Assembly (NCBI RefSeq): GCF_000142805.1
Contig: NC_013083.1
Location: forward strand, 1,364,001 to 1,428,000
Source of the DNA: Lachancea thermotolerans CBS 6340
Taxonomy: Eukaryota > Ascomycota > Saccharomycetes > Saccharomycetales > Saccharomycetaceae
Length of the DNA: 64,000 nucleotides
Direction of reading: 5' to 3'
The notes beneath the pieces are model-generated. The model had not been told where the DNA came from and did no database searches. It worked only from the letters and a program-made list of their open reading frames with translations. This document shows positions 44,729 to 54,389 of the stretch, one piece after another; positions within the stretch are counted from its first letter, which is position 1; each line of letters opens with the position of its first letter. A program made the position numbers and the translations under genes.

Positions 44729-46216
44729 ATGGTGGAGTCAGTTCAACCAAAGTTTGCGCGTCAAGAACTGGTGAAGGATGCGGCCTATATCAACGGAAAA
44801 TGGGTCAAAGAAAGCGATGCTACATTTGAGGTCACAGATCCAGCGAGCGGCGAGGTGATTGCCACATTGCCAGATCAGGACGTTTCCGCGGTGGACGAGG
44901 CAATTGACGCTGCGTACGAGGCGTTCGGGTCGTTCAAGAAGACCACAGGCAGACAGAGGGCCGTGTGGCTACGTAAGATGTACGAATTGATGACGGAGCA
45001 CGCCGAAGACCTTGGAAAGTTGCTGAGTTGGGAAAATGGTAAGTCGCTCGCAGAAGGTGTGGGCGAGATCAAGTACGCGGCGTCGTTCTACGAGTGGTAT
45101 GCTGAGGAAGCGCCCCGTGTCAATGGTACTACAATCAACTCCGCCGTCCCAGGAAACCGCGTTTTCACGCAGAGACAGCCTGTCGGGGTGTGCGGTATTA
45201 TCTGCCCCTGGAATTTTCCCAGCGCGATGATCACGCGTAAGGCTGGTGCGGCGCTAGCTGCCGGCTGCACTGTGGTGCTAAAACCCGACTCACAGACGCC
45301 ATTGTCCGCTCTCGCGCTCGCACATGTTGCCGAAAAGGCTGGAGTGCCACCTGGTGTTTTCAACGTTGTTCTCTCGCACACGCACACCCCTGAGTTCGGC
45401 CTGCGGCTGTGCGAGTCTCCCAAGGTTAAAAAGGTGTCTTTCACTGGCTCCACTGCCGTCGGAAAGATCCTGATGAAGCAGTCCGCTTCAACCCTAAAGA
45501 AGCTATCCTTCGAACTTGGTGGCAACGCCCCGCTTATTGTGTTCGAGGACGCAGACTTGGACAAGGCTGTAAACGAAGCCATTGCGTGCAAGTTCCGCGG
45601 GCTGGGCCAAACTTGTGTCTGCGCTAACAGACTATATGTGCAGAAGTCGATTATTGACAAGTTCACGGCCATGTTTTCCGAGAAGGTCAACAAATTTGTC
45701 ATTGGACATGGGCTTAAGGAAGGTGTGACACACGGGTGCCTAATCAACCCTGATGCTATCAAGAAGGTTGAGGCTCACGCCAAAGACGCCATTGACAAGG
45801 GTGCCAAGGTTGTTGTGAAGGGTGGTCGTCTACCTGAGCTGGGACCTAGCTTTTACTCTCCTACTGTACTGACCAACGTCCCTCAAGACGCAGACGTCAC
45901 CAAACAAGAAACATTCGGACCATTGTGCGCCATAGTTCCATTCGAAACTGCTGAAGAGGTCGTCAAGTGGGCTAATGACACTAATGTTGGACTCGCTGCT
46001 TATCTCTTCTCTAAGAACGTCGATACTATTTACACCGTTTCTGAAGCTTTAGAAACAGGTATGGTTTCTTGTAATACCGGAGTATTCAGCGAATGTGCTG
46101 TCCCCTTCGGAGGTGTCAAGGAATCTGGTTTTGGCAGGGAGGGATCTTTGCACGGTGTTGAGGACTACACCGTTATTAAGTCCACGGTCATTGGCGGCCT
46201 TCCTGAGAGGCTGTGA
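44729..46216 (+). CDS. UGA2: Succinate-semialdehyde dehydrogenase Uga2
   Basis: This 495-residue NAD(P)-dependent aldehyde dehydrogenase oxidises succinate semialdehyde to succinate in the last step of GABA catabolism. The family motifs are complete: CPWNFPSAMITRKAGAALAA, FTGSTAVGK, FELGGNAPL with catalytic E262, and GQTCVCANR with nucleophile C296. ETFGPLCAIVPF and PFGGVKESGFGREGS near the C-terminus mark the SSADH subgroup. The ATG at 44729 gives a length equal to the S. cerevisiae protein (about 497). Position between the RCR-like gene and RAD57 reflects mixing of YBR006W with YDR004W. Confidence 0.94.
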   Translation: MVESVQPKFARQELVKDAAYINGKWVKESDATFEVTDPASGEVIATLPDQDVSAVDEAIDAAYEAFGSFKKTTGRQRAVWLRKMYELMTEHAEDLGKLLSWENGKSLAEGVGEIKYAASFYEWYAEEAPRVNGTTINSAVPGNRVFTQRQPVGVCGIICPWNFPSAMITRKAGAALAAGCTVVLKPDSQTPLSALALAHVAEKAGVPPGVFNVVLSHTHTPEFGLRLCESPKVKKVSFTGSTAVGKILMKQSASTLKKLSFELGGNAPLIVFEDADLDKAVNEAIACKFRGLGQTCVCANRLYVQKSIIDKFTAMFSEKVNKFVIGHGLKEGVTHGCLINPDAIKKVEAHAKDAIDKGAKVVVKGGRLPELGPSFYSPTVLTNVPQDADVTKQETFGPLCAIVPFETAEEVVKWANDTNVGLAAYLFSKNVDTIYTVSEALETGMVSCNTGVFSECAVPFGGVKESGFGREGSLHGVEDYTVIKSTVIGGLPERL

Positions 46217-46445
46217 GCACCAATTCCAAGATATATAGTCGTGTCATACTTGTCATTCAGTTACTTTTGCTTTTACGTTCATAATAAGTACTTGTAAGCT
46301 AATACTATACCAGCTTCGCCTACGGACTTTTCGCGTGCAAGTTTTATGTCTCTGGCTTATTGTTCACGGAAAAGTTAAAGTCCTACAATTTGAGGATATC
46401 ACAGGAAAGGCACAAAAGAGGGCTTCGACTAGAGCTAGAAGTTTC

Positions 46446-47882
46446 ATGGACCTCTATGACCAATTGCCTAATAGTCGATTGATATGTCTTCCGGAATATG
46501 TGCCTGTATTGGAGTCTGCAAAACAGAACGGTGTCACTGTGGTGGAATTTCTCACTTTGAACCCAGATGAATTGACGAAGTTGGTGACGAGGTCCATTAA
46601 TGACATTGTTAAGTTCCAAAATGCCTTAAAGCAAGAGTTTAGAGCTCAGGTTTTTGAGCTTAATCCGCCCAAACAGGTTTCTGAACAGGATTGTTCTCTC
46701 GCCTTTACTTCAGGTGATAGAGACGTTGATGACCTTCTAGGAGGAGGGCTTCGGACTCACGGCATAACAGAAATCTTTGGAAGCAGCTCGACTGGAAAGT
46801 CCCAATTCTTAATGCAGCTGTCGTTATGCGTTCAGCTACCTAAAAGCCTGGGAGGTTTGGATGGCAAGTGTGTCTACATTACGACTGAAGGCGACCTTCC
46901 GACAAGAAGACTGGATGAAATGATACGTTCCAAGTCTCAGAAGGACGGCTTCCAAAGTCTCTCTCAGGACAACATTTTCACGGTCAACTGCAACGATTTA
47001 GCGAACCAAGAACACATCTTAAACGTGCAGTTACCTATACTTATGGAAAGAAACCATGACATCAGGTTAATAATTGTTGACTCAGTATCTCACCACGTCA
47101 GAGTTGAGCTTGAGAGAAGATCTTTTAAAGATTCTCAGGATAATAGGCACTACGTCGATAAGATGGCTCAGAATTTGCTGAACTTCTCAATCAAACATTC
47201 TGTCGCTGTTGTAGTGGCCAACCAAGTCGGAGATAAACCGTTGCCTGAAGCAAAACTCGCTGATAGTTCTGTTGAAAGGGGGCCCGCCAATTACGATTAC
47301 CAGCTGGGCTGGACTGTGGGTTGGAAGGACTCTAGCATTCTTTATCGTCAACTCAATGACGGTTTAACATTAAGTGGTAAAGATAGGGGGCGACTGTGGT
47401 CAGACTCAGGAAATGAAAGTGTACTATCTGATGATGAAGATTATAATTTAATAGCAAATGCAGCGCAAGCTAGAACCAAGGAACTTGAATCCCAAAAATT
47501 GACAGGCAAGACCCTTCCCACGTCAACTGAGCAGGCAATCCTAACACCACGAAGTCAGTCTTCCTCATCTGGATCACCTGGAACATACTTCCCAATAATC
47601 AAGAAGAAACGCAATGTTGAGACCAAGTATCCAACAATGGGTCTTTCATGGGCAAACCACCTCAGCACCCGTATTTTGTTAAGGAAAAGTTACAAGGCTT
47701 CTCCATTAATCAAAAGTGGCGAGCTCGACCTCAACAAAGTTTTAGATACCAGCAGCTTTTGGCAGCCCCGCAGGACGATGAAAGTTGTATTTTCATCATA
47801 TGCGCCGAGTCATGAGCTTGAATATATGATCACGTCAAGTGGTGTTGAGAGTGTTAAGAGCTTGTCTCTACAGATAAGCTGA
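46446..47882 (+). CDS. RAD57: Rad51 paralog Rad57
   Basis: This 478-residue RecA-family ATPase forms a heterodimer with Rad55 that stabilises Rad51 filaments in homologous recombination. The start MDLYDQLPNSRLICLPEY matches yeast Rad57. A helix-hairpin-like N-domain is followed by Walker A GSSSTGKS (112-119). Walker B ends DIRLIIVDSVSHHVRVELER, and an L2-like region contains AVVVANQVGD. Residues about 320-395 form a serine-rich insertion that is probably disordered. The start at 46446 is the first ATG; 37 open codons before it begin with GTG. It is convergent with MAF1 (YDR004W, YDR005C). Confidence 0.94.
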   Translation: MDLYDQLPNSRLICLPEYVPVLESAKQNGVTVVEFLTLNPDELTKLVTRSINDIVKFQNALKQEFRAQVFELNPPKQVSEQDCSLAFTSGDRDVDDLLGGGLRTHGITEIFGSSSTGKSQFLMQLSLCVQLPKSLGGLDGKCVYITTEGDLPTRRLDEMIRSKSQKDGFQSLSQDNIFTVNCNDLANQEHILNVQLPILMERNHDIRLIIVDSVSHHVRVELERRSFKDSQDNRHYVDKMAQNLLNFSIKHSVAVVVANQVGDKPLPEAKLADSSVERGPANYDYQLGWTVGWKDSSILYRQLNDGLTLSGKDRGRLWSDSGNESVLSDDEDYNLIANAAQARTKELESQKLTGKTLPTSTEQAILTPRSQSSSSGSPGTYFPIIKKKRNVETKYPTMGLSWANHLSTRILLRKSYKASPLIKSGELDLNKVLDTSSFWQPRRTMKVVFSSYAPSHELEYMITSSGVESVKSLSLQIS

Positions 47883-48009
47883 GTATTGATACAAAGGTTT
47901 CATTCATACTACAAACGTTTATTTGCGCGATGCGCGCATTAAATCCAATACATGATCGAGTCGAACTCGAGTAGTTGCCAACCCAAATTTGAAGGGCGTG
48001 GGAAACAAT

Positions 48010-49265
48010 TTAGTTACCCATCGAGTCCTCGTCGTCCTCGATAGCGTTTTCGTCATAAGAATTCGACGTGAGGTCGTACTCGCCCTCGAAAGCATTAGTT
48101 TCATGGTCAATTGTCAATCTTCGCCCCTGCTTTCTTTTTGAGCCTCCTTTATCTCCATCCTCTTCATCCTCTTCTGCGAGCCCTGCTTGCGAGGAGTCTT
48201 CTGAAGAGATCGTCTTCAGCCTGAACACATTCAAGTATAAGTAAGCGACTCTCTTTCTCTTCTTGTTAAATAGAAACCACATGAGACTCCACAAATGACC
48301 AGGTTCGTCGTCAAGAAAGGATTTGGAGGGTTTATATTGATATATGGCGCAATCTGAGACGTCCATATGCGAGTTTATGGACTCCCATATCCACTCCTGC
48401 GGTTGCTTCCCGAAGGACATTAACGTATTTTCAAACTTCGAAATGAGAGACTTCATTGAGCTCTTGACAAAATCCGTAGGTTCCAGAGACGCAAAATCAT
48501 GATCTGGATATGAAGCGTTTAGGATAGCAATGAGGTAAGCAAATGTTCTTCTGCTAGCTGTTTCGTTAATAGGGCCAAATGGGCCGATGTTAACGCTATC
48601 TTTGTTCTGTACTGAGGACCTTCGCCTTTGTAGTCCTGAAACAAGGGTCATGCTTCCAGCACTACTTGTTCTCCTTAAATTACCAATAGAGCGCGAGTAG
48701 GACTCTGTTGATGAAGAACTCTGGTAACCTGACTCGGAGTTAACTAGCTCCTTTAGGTTTTGATCATTTAATTTATGAGTTTTCAGGGATGTGCCATTAT
48801 TAGCGGTTCCGTTTGGGGTCTCGCTTACGGACATCCTTCTCTTCTGCTCCCAAAACGAAGTGGGTGAGCCTGACTCGCCACGAGTGCTATACAGATGGTT
48901 AGCATCGTTTTTGAAATCTTTCGGGGATGAAGAGAGCCCCTCAGGATTATCAAGCGCCATCTGTTGTTGTACAGCATTGTTGAACCCCTCATTTTCGACT
49001 AGCAACGAATCAAGGTGTCTGTCAATGGTTTTGTAGAGCTTTTTATCGGACGCAACTGGCTTCGTTGTAAAGATATCGCAACCACCATTGACTTTGCAGT
49101 CACTTGTTTCGAAATTCAGTGCCTGGTTGACCAGCTCGATATCTAGCTCGTCGATAAACTAGGCTTTTCAGTTAGTATTCCGTGAAACCCTTAGGTTTAA
49201 ATGCCAAGGAAGTGTTTCCCTGTTATCAATTCCTTGGGAAGAAGCGCGTCAGTTCATACCTTCAT
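48010..49265 (-). CDS. MAF1: RNA polymerase III repressor Maf1, two exons
   Basis: Exon 1 is 49260-49265 (ATG AAG), exon 2 is 48010-49158, giving 384 residues. The spliced start is [20 protein letters not shown], nearly identical to yeast Maf1, whose gene also has an intron after its second codon. Maf1 represses RNA polymerase III under stress and is inhibited by PKA and TORC1. The first conserved box runs to about residue 55 and a serine-rich linker to about 170. The second box (LGPFGPINE-like, here [20 protein letters not shown] then [19 protein letters not shown]) and an acidic tail ([13 protein letters not shown]) complete it. Two RRxS sites in the linker fit PKA targeting. An unspliced reading would lose the first 52 residues. 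Confidence 0.95.
49159..49259 (-). other. Spliceosomal intron in MAF1
   Basis: A 101-nt intron on the minus strand. The 5' site is GTATGA (from 49259), the branch site is TACTAAC (complement of 49171-49177) and the 3' site is TAG ending at 49159. Position after the second codon equals that in S. cerevisiae MAF1, so it is an old, conserved intron. Confidence 0.93.
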
Positions 49266-49503
49266 GCTAGCTCGGGCGCTATCTAGAGATAGTTTGGTAG
49301 CTTACACGTTTTGCTGAAGTGCTTCGTTTGGCCGGAAAGGCTTTTCAAAGCTGCTTGTGCTATATTCCCGCTCAAATTAGTACCCCGTGCGACATGAACA
49401 TAGGCATTCTTATTACGCGCAGTATGTGGTGTATCTCCCTAAGTATCGACAGATCCGGGTAAGAGTGAAAATACGGAGTTAAGTTAGATGCATGCATTAA
49501 TTA

Positions 49504-51378
49504 TTACAGACTATATACTGACGCGTTTTGATATTTGTCTTTGTAAATCCAATCAGCGCCTATGAGATCGGCGCCCCTTCTATCGGCAAGTCGGAACCAG
49601 GCAGCTGCTCTAGCCTTATTTTTTTTCCGAATTTTCGAACTCTTAGACCATATTGTTCCACTGAGGCACATGGAATCTACGTGACCTTTAGAAGCAGCAA
49701 GCTCCAAATATTTGATGGCTTTCAACTCATCTATCACTCCTATACCGTATCCTTTCAGGTAGGATATGCCGCATTCGTGCAGAGCAGGCGCCAGCGGTTC
49801 GGGTGAGACATGCGGTACATCTTTCAGCCTGAATGGGTCCATATCGACATTAAGCACTTCAGAGTCCTCGTCTTTGATACCAGCGGCTTTCTTGAGGTAA
49901 CTGAAAGACTCTACATAGTTTTTCTCGATGCCAGAACCGTATCTTAAAGCTAGACCAAACAGTAGGTATCCCGTGGGATTGGAAGCTTCACATAAAACCT
50001 TCAGGTGCTCTGCGGATTCCTTAAGGAACCCTCTATTCCTGAGATCGATGGCCACCCTGATTCTAGAATCAGGGCTAAGTGGCCTGCCATCCCGCACAAG
50101 TGGTAATTCGGGCGTTGTTGTTTTTATAGGATGCAAAATGTGCTTTGGTTTGAATTCTTTTGAGAGCGACGCGTCTTTTGAACCAGACCTTTGGCTAGCT
50201 GATGCGTAGCGTATTTTGGTGTCAGATGCAGCTCTGCTATGATGAGGGAGGAACCGACGAGAACTCGCTAAGCTGCGCGGGCTGTCTGTCGACGCAGAAG
50301 CAGGGGCGTTTGTGTAGAAGCTTTGGGGAGCTCCTTCTTCTAAATGCAAAGTTGAAAACTCAAGCCTATTTGTAGGAGGAGTAGCGTCATATTGTTGTCG
50401 GGCAGGCTTGGCGGGCGAGCTTTCATTGTCAACCCTTGGAGATTTAAATAGATTCTTGAAAGAAAAAGAGGGCTTTTTCTTATGACCTTTTCCATGACTA
50501 CTTTTAGGAGTCTTCGTGGGGGAGAGCGAGACTTTGTTTACAGTTGTTGATGACGTTGATTTTCTCGGAGTTGAAAACTTCCAGGAAGGAGGGCTCTCGC
50601 TGATCTTGTTCCTTCCATCCACAGACCTTGATGTTTCACTCTCTGTTGAGGATTGAGTACTTGGTTTAATGAGGTATCTGGTTTCGATGGAGGACAGGCT
50701 TCCTACCGGAGTCTGCACTGAGCTTTTTGAATGGAGTTTGAGAGTTGGCCTTTCAGGGACTATGTCGAATGGAAGACGCTCCTCCGTTTCTAGGCTGCTG
50801 GATCCCATCTTAGGATCTTCAGCATAGGTTTCAAGACGGAACTTCTCTATATTAATAGCGCGTCCATTGAAGCATAGGTTGTCTTCATGGAATGGGTTAC
50901 TCTCCCCATCACTCTCTTCCTCTACCAGGTAAGAGAACCTGGATTTGGGTAAGAAAAGTTTAACGTCTCCTCTCTTGGAGAGCTTGATCCTGTCTTTCTC
51001 AGAGAGTTCATTTATGATGTTCATTAAGGGCTCGCAGTTTTCAAGGTTTGAATTGCCACTAGAGCTACCGGGTTTGCGTAAAGAAGGGAATCCAGATGCA
51101 GGCATGCACACCACACGTCTCTGTTGAAAGGCCTCTGGCTGTTTTCTTCTCGCTTCGTCCTCCTTCAAGGCTTGCTGTAACAACATCTCATCTTCAGCGC
51201 TCAAATCGAGCTTGTCCAACAACCTCTCAGTAGTTTTCACGGAATCGAATGAAACTATACTGCCATTGCGGTCTCTCATGGACATAATATCCGAGATCCT
51301 CGTGTTCCTCTCGGTAGATTTGTCTGATTCACCTCGGAACCCATCAAGCGGTGAAACTTTATTGGTTGAAAAGCTCAT
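49504..51378 (-). CDS. DSF2: Dsf2-like Sel1-repeat protein
   Basis: This 624-residue protein has a long serine-rich, probably disordered N-terminal two-thirds (residues 1-430) with many SP and TP sites. The C-terminus carries Sel1-type helical repeats (about 455-615: AEHLKVLCEASNPTGYLLFG, LRYGSGIEKNYVESFSYLKK, ISYLKGYGIGVIDELKAIKY, KARAAAWFRLADRRGA). Position between MAF1 (YDR005C) and SOK1 (YDR006C) and opposite YBR006W fits YBR007C. Its molecular role is poorly known; Sel1 repeats usually mediate protein contacts, as in the chitin-synthase regulator Skt5. The start is the ATG at 51378 (MSFSTNKVSPLDG); nine codons earlier is a GTG. Confidence 0.82.
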   Translation of the reverse strand: MSFSTNKVSPLDGFRGESDKSTERNTRISDIMSMRDRNGSIVSFDSVKTTERLLDKLDLSAEDEMLLQQALKEDEARRKQPEAFQQRRVVCMPASGFPSLRKPGSSSGNSNLENCEPLMNIINELSEKDRIKLSKRGDVKLFLPKSRFSYLVEEESDGESNPFHEDNLCFNGRAINIEKFRLETYAEDPKMGSSSLETEERLPFDIVPERPTLKLHSKSSVQTPVGSLSSIETRYLIKPSTQSSTESETSRSVDGRNKISESPPSWKFSTPRKSTSSTTVNKVSLSPTKTPKSSHGKGHKKKPSFSFKNLFKSPRVDNESSPAKPARQQYDATPPTNRLEFSTLHLEEGAPQSFYTNAPASASTDSPRSLASSRRFLPHHSRAASDTKIRYASASQRSGSKDASLSKEFKPKHILHPIKTTTPELPLVRDGRPLSPDSRIRVAIDLRNRGFLKESAEHLKVLCEASNPTGYLLFGLALRYGSGIEKNYVESFSYLKKAAGIKDEDSEVLNVDMDPFRLKDVPHVSPEPLAPALHECGISYLKGYGIGVIDELKAIKYLELAASKGHVDSMCLSGTIWSKSSKIRKKNKARAAAWFRLADRRGADLIGADWIYKDKYQNASVYSL

Positions 51379-51788
51379 TTCTTCAGAGCCAGCTGTTAAA
51401 TCCACCAGTTATAATTGCCACAGGGTAAGGTAACAGACTTTGGCGGATCACCGTTTGTTCTGCTTTTTTTTTTAAATAATTGTGAAGGTGAGCAACCTAC
51501 GCCAAAGTGACACTAAAGAAGGCCAATTGCGCAAGAATATAATCCCCACCGCTCGCCTTCTTCCCAAAGAGCCTTTCAGAACCTGTTGTCCAGAGATTGG
51601 GCCTTGGAGTAAATCTTATAAATGTTTGTTGATTAAATCCTGTGTTATTTCGACCTCAACTATTTCTTGATCAAAAAAACATACATGCCTTCGTGTAAGA
51701 TAATTTAAAATCAACGAATTGATTTAACCAGAAAGTAGATACTATATGAGATAAAGTCTTGTAAAATGCTATGGTGCTCAAAAGCCCG
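51379..51788. other. Intergenic: DSF2 promoter and SOK1 3' region
   Basis: This 410-bp gap has AT-rich sequence near both ends, including a 10-bp T run near 51463 close to DSF2. The SOK1 polyadenylation region is at the right end. No RNA gene or coherent ORF is seen. Confidence 0.45.
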
Positions 51789-54389
51789 TCAGTGGACCTC
51801 TTCCATTTTGTCTCCCAAAAAATCCATGTAGAGACACCCAAAAACCGACCAATGAAAGTTCACCAGGGTATACAAATGACAAAATAGGCTTTCAAACTCC
51901 TCCAAATCCACAGAAGCCAGCCCGGTGGACTGCTGGGGAGTCCCCGGACGCCTCTCAACACCCAAAGCTTCCTTTACAGGTAGGGAAGAATTCAAAGATC
52001 TTATGCTGGCACTGCTATTCGATACTGAAGGAACGTTGGCGGAGCTGGAACCATTGGAAGTCATAGTGCTACAAAGGTGAATAAAATCTTGTTTTATGCT
52101 GCCATCCTGAGTGCAGCCTGACTTATTGAAAATGCTGTTTTCAAGCTGCTTGAATACACGAGCTTCTAGCACGCCATAAACTTCACTCAGAGGCTGGGTT
52201 TGTTTTGAAAGCCACGACTTTGCAAAATCAATTTGAGCATTATCAAGCTGAGGCGCTTGCGTTGTTGCTGAGTTGCCGCTTTTGGAGTGAGCAAGAGTTA
52301 CGTCTCCGAGATTTCTTTGCAATAAAAAGTCTTGTCTCAGATCCTGGATAGTCTTGCAAAGGTGAATTGCGATTGACATAGTATTTTTTGTCCATCTGCA
52401 ATTCCCATGCTCATCAGTTATAATGCTCACGATTTCTTCTTTGAGCTTCTTGTTAGTGTAAGAGTTCGTTATATGGTCTTTGGTCAATTTGTCCATCGAA
52501 GTGTCATTAGCTACTAGTTGCTTAAATAGCAGCCGGCAAACGAGAAGGCACACTATCTGCCTTATATCCGCCCTTAGCAGGATTAGTCTCGCGTGGTCAA
52601 ACGAAAGGGAAGTTGGGTATTCACGTACCATTTTACGACACGACAAAAGGCTGATAATGCCCCTAATGCAGAGCCGATAAACCTCGGAAGCCTTTAAACG
52701 GCTGCTTGGAGACGTTGAGGATTTGTGGTACTCAACGCATTTATCACTGAACCACTTGAACGATGACTTTAGGTCTACTCGGTTAGATGACATCAGTGAC
52801 TGAAAGTATTGTTTTTCAAACTCAACGGCGTTGCTGAGTAAGGCAGGCCGCAAGATCCTAATCTGGTGGTTGGCTATATCAAGCTTCATTGCCTCCAAAA
52901 TCTGAAAAACTAACCTGAGCCCTTCGACAAGCTTCGGTATAGACTTTTCGTCCTCGGATTCTTTGAATTTTAGGCTCATCTTGTCAACCCACGGATCTCT
53001 CATAGGAGCGCAGTGATGTTTGAAGAGCTGAGCTAGCCAGTCAGCAAAACTCGTCATCATGAGAGATCCTCTCAGAAGCTCTTGCACTAAAAGCTCAGTA
53101 TCCAAAACATTTTGTACTGTGTGCACCTCCTTTTGAGGAACAATTGTTATCAACACCTCTTTCAAACTGTTGAATAAAGGAACAAGCCTGGTCTGGTCAA
53201 AGCGAAAGGCGTCCGGCTTTGCACTGTAGACAAAAATTTCGTTCTCCACATCGTACCAGTATTTGTCGGAGATTTGTTTCTTCTTTAGCCCTCTTTCACC
53301 ATCCAAATTGGGTCTGAACTGGAGCAAAGGATCAAATATTATGTCGTGTCTTAACTGAGGGTTCTTAACAATCTCCTGAAGGTCAATTTCTTTCAAGCAT
53401 TGCAAATTGATGGGTGGTAGCGGCATAGGGCCTGGATAGGACTCCATGTACTTGATACGGTCCTGAAGGGTCATTTCATTACTAGAAAACTGGATCCTTT
53501 GGTTCATTAAAAGTGCGTGACGTAGCGATGCGGAATGCTTGCTTGGCTTTTTTTTCTTGATGCCCCGGTTCATATGCATCGTGGGTTGTTGTTGTTGCTG
53601 TTGCTGCTGTTGTTGCTGTTGTTGCTGTTGTTGTTGTTGTTGCTGGGATGTGAAGGAACCACAGTTCGTAGAAATGCCTATGCTTCGGAGCGAGGAGTGC
53701 AGGATGGAAGGAACTGAGTGAGAACGAAACTTGTTGTTCTTTGAGGCAGCGGCTTTGAAAGACGCAAGCTGCGTAAAGTTGATGTCCGTGCAAACAGCCG
53801 CGGTGGGGTGGCTCTCATTATTGTTATCGTTGCTGTCTTTCTGCGATGCAGGGCCCACTGCCGTTACCGACTCTGCAGTGGCGTTTGCAGATAGGTCACC
53901 AGGCTGCGCCATAAAGCTCCCTGTTTCCTTATCAAAGGGTTTGAAAATAACATCGTTGGCGCGTTGAAGAAAACCCTGGGAGGCAAGCGAATGTTTGAGG
54001 TGCGGTGGCCGAGACTGCACGTCTCGGAGCGGGACCTGCATACTATGGTCTGAAGGACCCTGGTGCTGCGTACCTTGCAACTGGAGTTGTTGTGTAGAGA
54101 GCGTAGACTCGTCGCCCGAGCGCTGCGAACTCAAATCGTCCAGTTCAGTCTGTTGGGACGGGGTGATAGAGCCGTGGTCCGGGGAGGTCCGAACGTCCCC
54201 CAGGTAGTCACATTCTAGCGGCTTTGTAGCCTCGCGGCCGGGGCACACTGGCGCAGTGGCCGCAGGCCCCGCCTGGCTGCCGCTACTAGTCTTGGGCTCC
54301 GAGGGGCCTCTAGACCCCTTACGAGGCTCTTGGTGCAGCGCCACTGCTTCAGTGGGCGGCGTGTTGGTCTGGGTTCTGGTGTGCTCCAT
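51789..54389 (-). CDS. SOK1: Sok1, Tcp11-domain protein
   Basis: This 866-residue protein belongs to the TCP11 family; S. cerevisiae SOK1 was found as a high-copy suppressor of loss of PKA. The first 290 residues are low-complexity with a run of 20 glutamines. The Tcp11 domain covers about 315-830 (LQDRIKYMESYPGPMPLPPI, LRHDIIFDPLLQFRPNLDGE, KYWYDVENEIFVYS, RPALLSNAVEFEKQYFQSLM, WTKNTMSIAIHLCKTIQDLR). Biochemical activity is unknown. The start is the ATG at 54389. The neighbour order SOK1-(histones)-TRP1 combines YDR006C/YDR007W with YBR009C/YBR010W. Confidence 0.92.
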   Translation of the reverse strand: MEHTRTQTNTPPTEAVALHQEPRKGSRGPSEPKTSSGSQAGPAATAPVCPGREATKPLECDYLGDVRTSPDHGSITPSQQTELDDLSSQRSGDESTLSTQQLQLQGTQHQGPSDHSMQVPLRDVQSRPPHLKHSLASQGFLQRANDVIFKPFDKETGSFMAQPGDLSANATAESVTAVGPASQKDSNDNNNESHPTAAVCTDINFTQLASFKAAASKNNKFRSHSVPSILHSSLRSIGISTNCGSFTSQQQQQQQQQQQQQQQQQQQQPTMHMNRGIKKKKPSKHSASLRHALLMNQRIQFSSNEMTLQDRIKYMESYPGPMPLPPINLQCLKEIDLQEIVKNPQLRHDIIFDPLLQFRPNLDGERGLKKKQISDKYWYDVENEIFVYSAKPDAFRFDQTRLVPLFNSLKEVLITIVPQKEVHTVQNVLDTELLVQELLRGSLMMTSFADWLAQLFKHHCAPMRDPWVDKMSLKFKESEDEKSIPKLVEGLRLVFQILEAMKLDIANHQIRILRPALLSNAVEFEKQYFQSLMSSNRVDLKSSFKWFSDKCVEYHKSSTSPSSRLKASEVYRLCIRGIISLLSCRKMVREYPTSLSFDHARLILLRADIRQIVCLLVCRLLFKQLVANDTSMDKLTKDHITNSYTNKKLKEEIVSIITDEHGNCRWTKNTMSIAIHLCKTIQDLRQDFLLQRNLGDVTLAHSKSGNSATTQAPQLDNAQIDFAKSWLSKQTQPLSEVYGVLEARVFKQLENSIFNKSGCTQDGSIKQDFIHLCSTMTSNGSSSANVPSVSNSSASIRSLNSSLPVKEALGVERRPGTPQQSTGLASVDLEEFESLFCHLYTLVNFHWSVFGCLYMDFLGDKMEEVH
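53586..53645 (-). repeat. CAA/CAG run encoding 20 Gln in SOK1
   Basis: Sixty nucleotides read on the minus strand as 20 glutamine codons, a mix of CAA and CAG (seen on the plus strand as TTG and CTG). The mixture reduces slippage but length variation between strains is likely. It falls at about residues 249-268, in the disordered N-terminus. On the plus strand the same DNA gives chance poly-Leu and poly-Cys frames. Confidence 0.93.

Noticed and set aside
46335-46445. Upstream extension of RAD57
   Set aside because: It begins with GTG and has no family match, while MDLYDQLPNSR matches the known start.
53535-53721. Poly-Leu and poly-Cys ORFs on the plus strand
   Set aside because: They are the reverse side of the glutamine repeat of SOK1.
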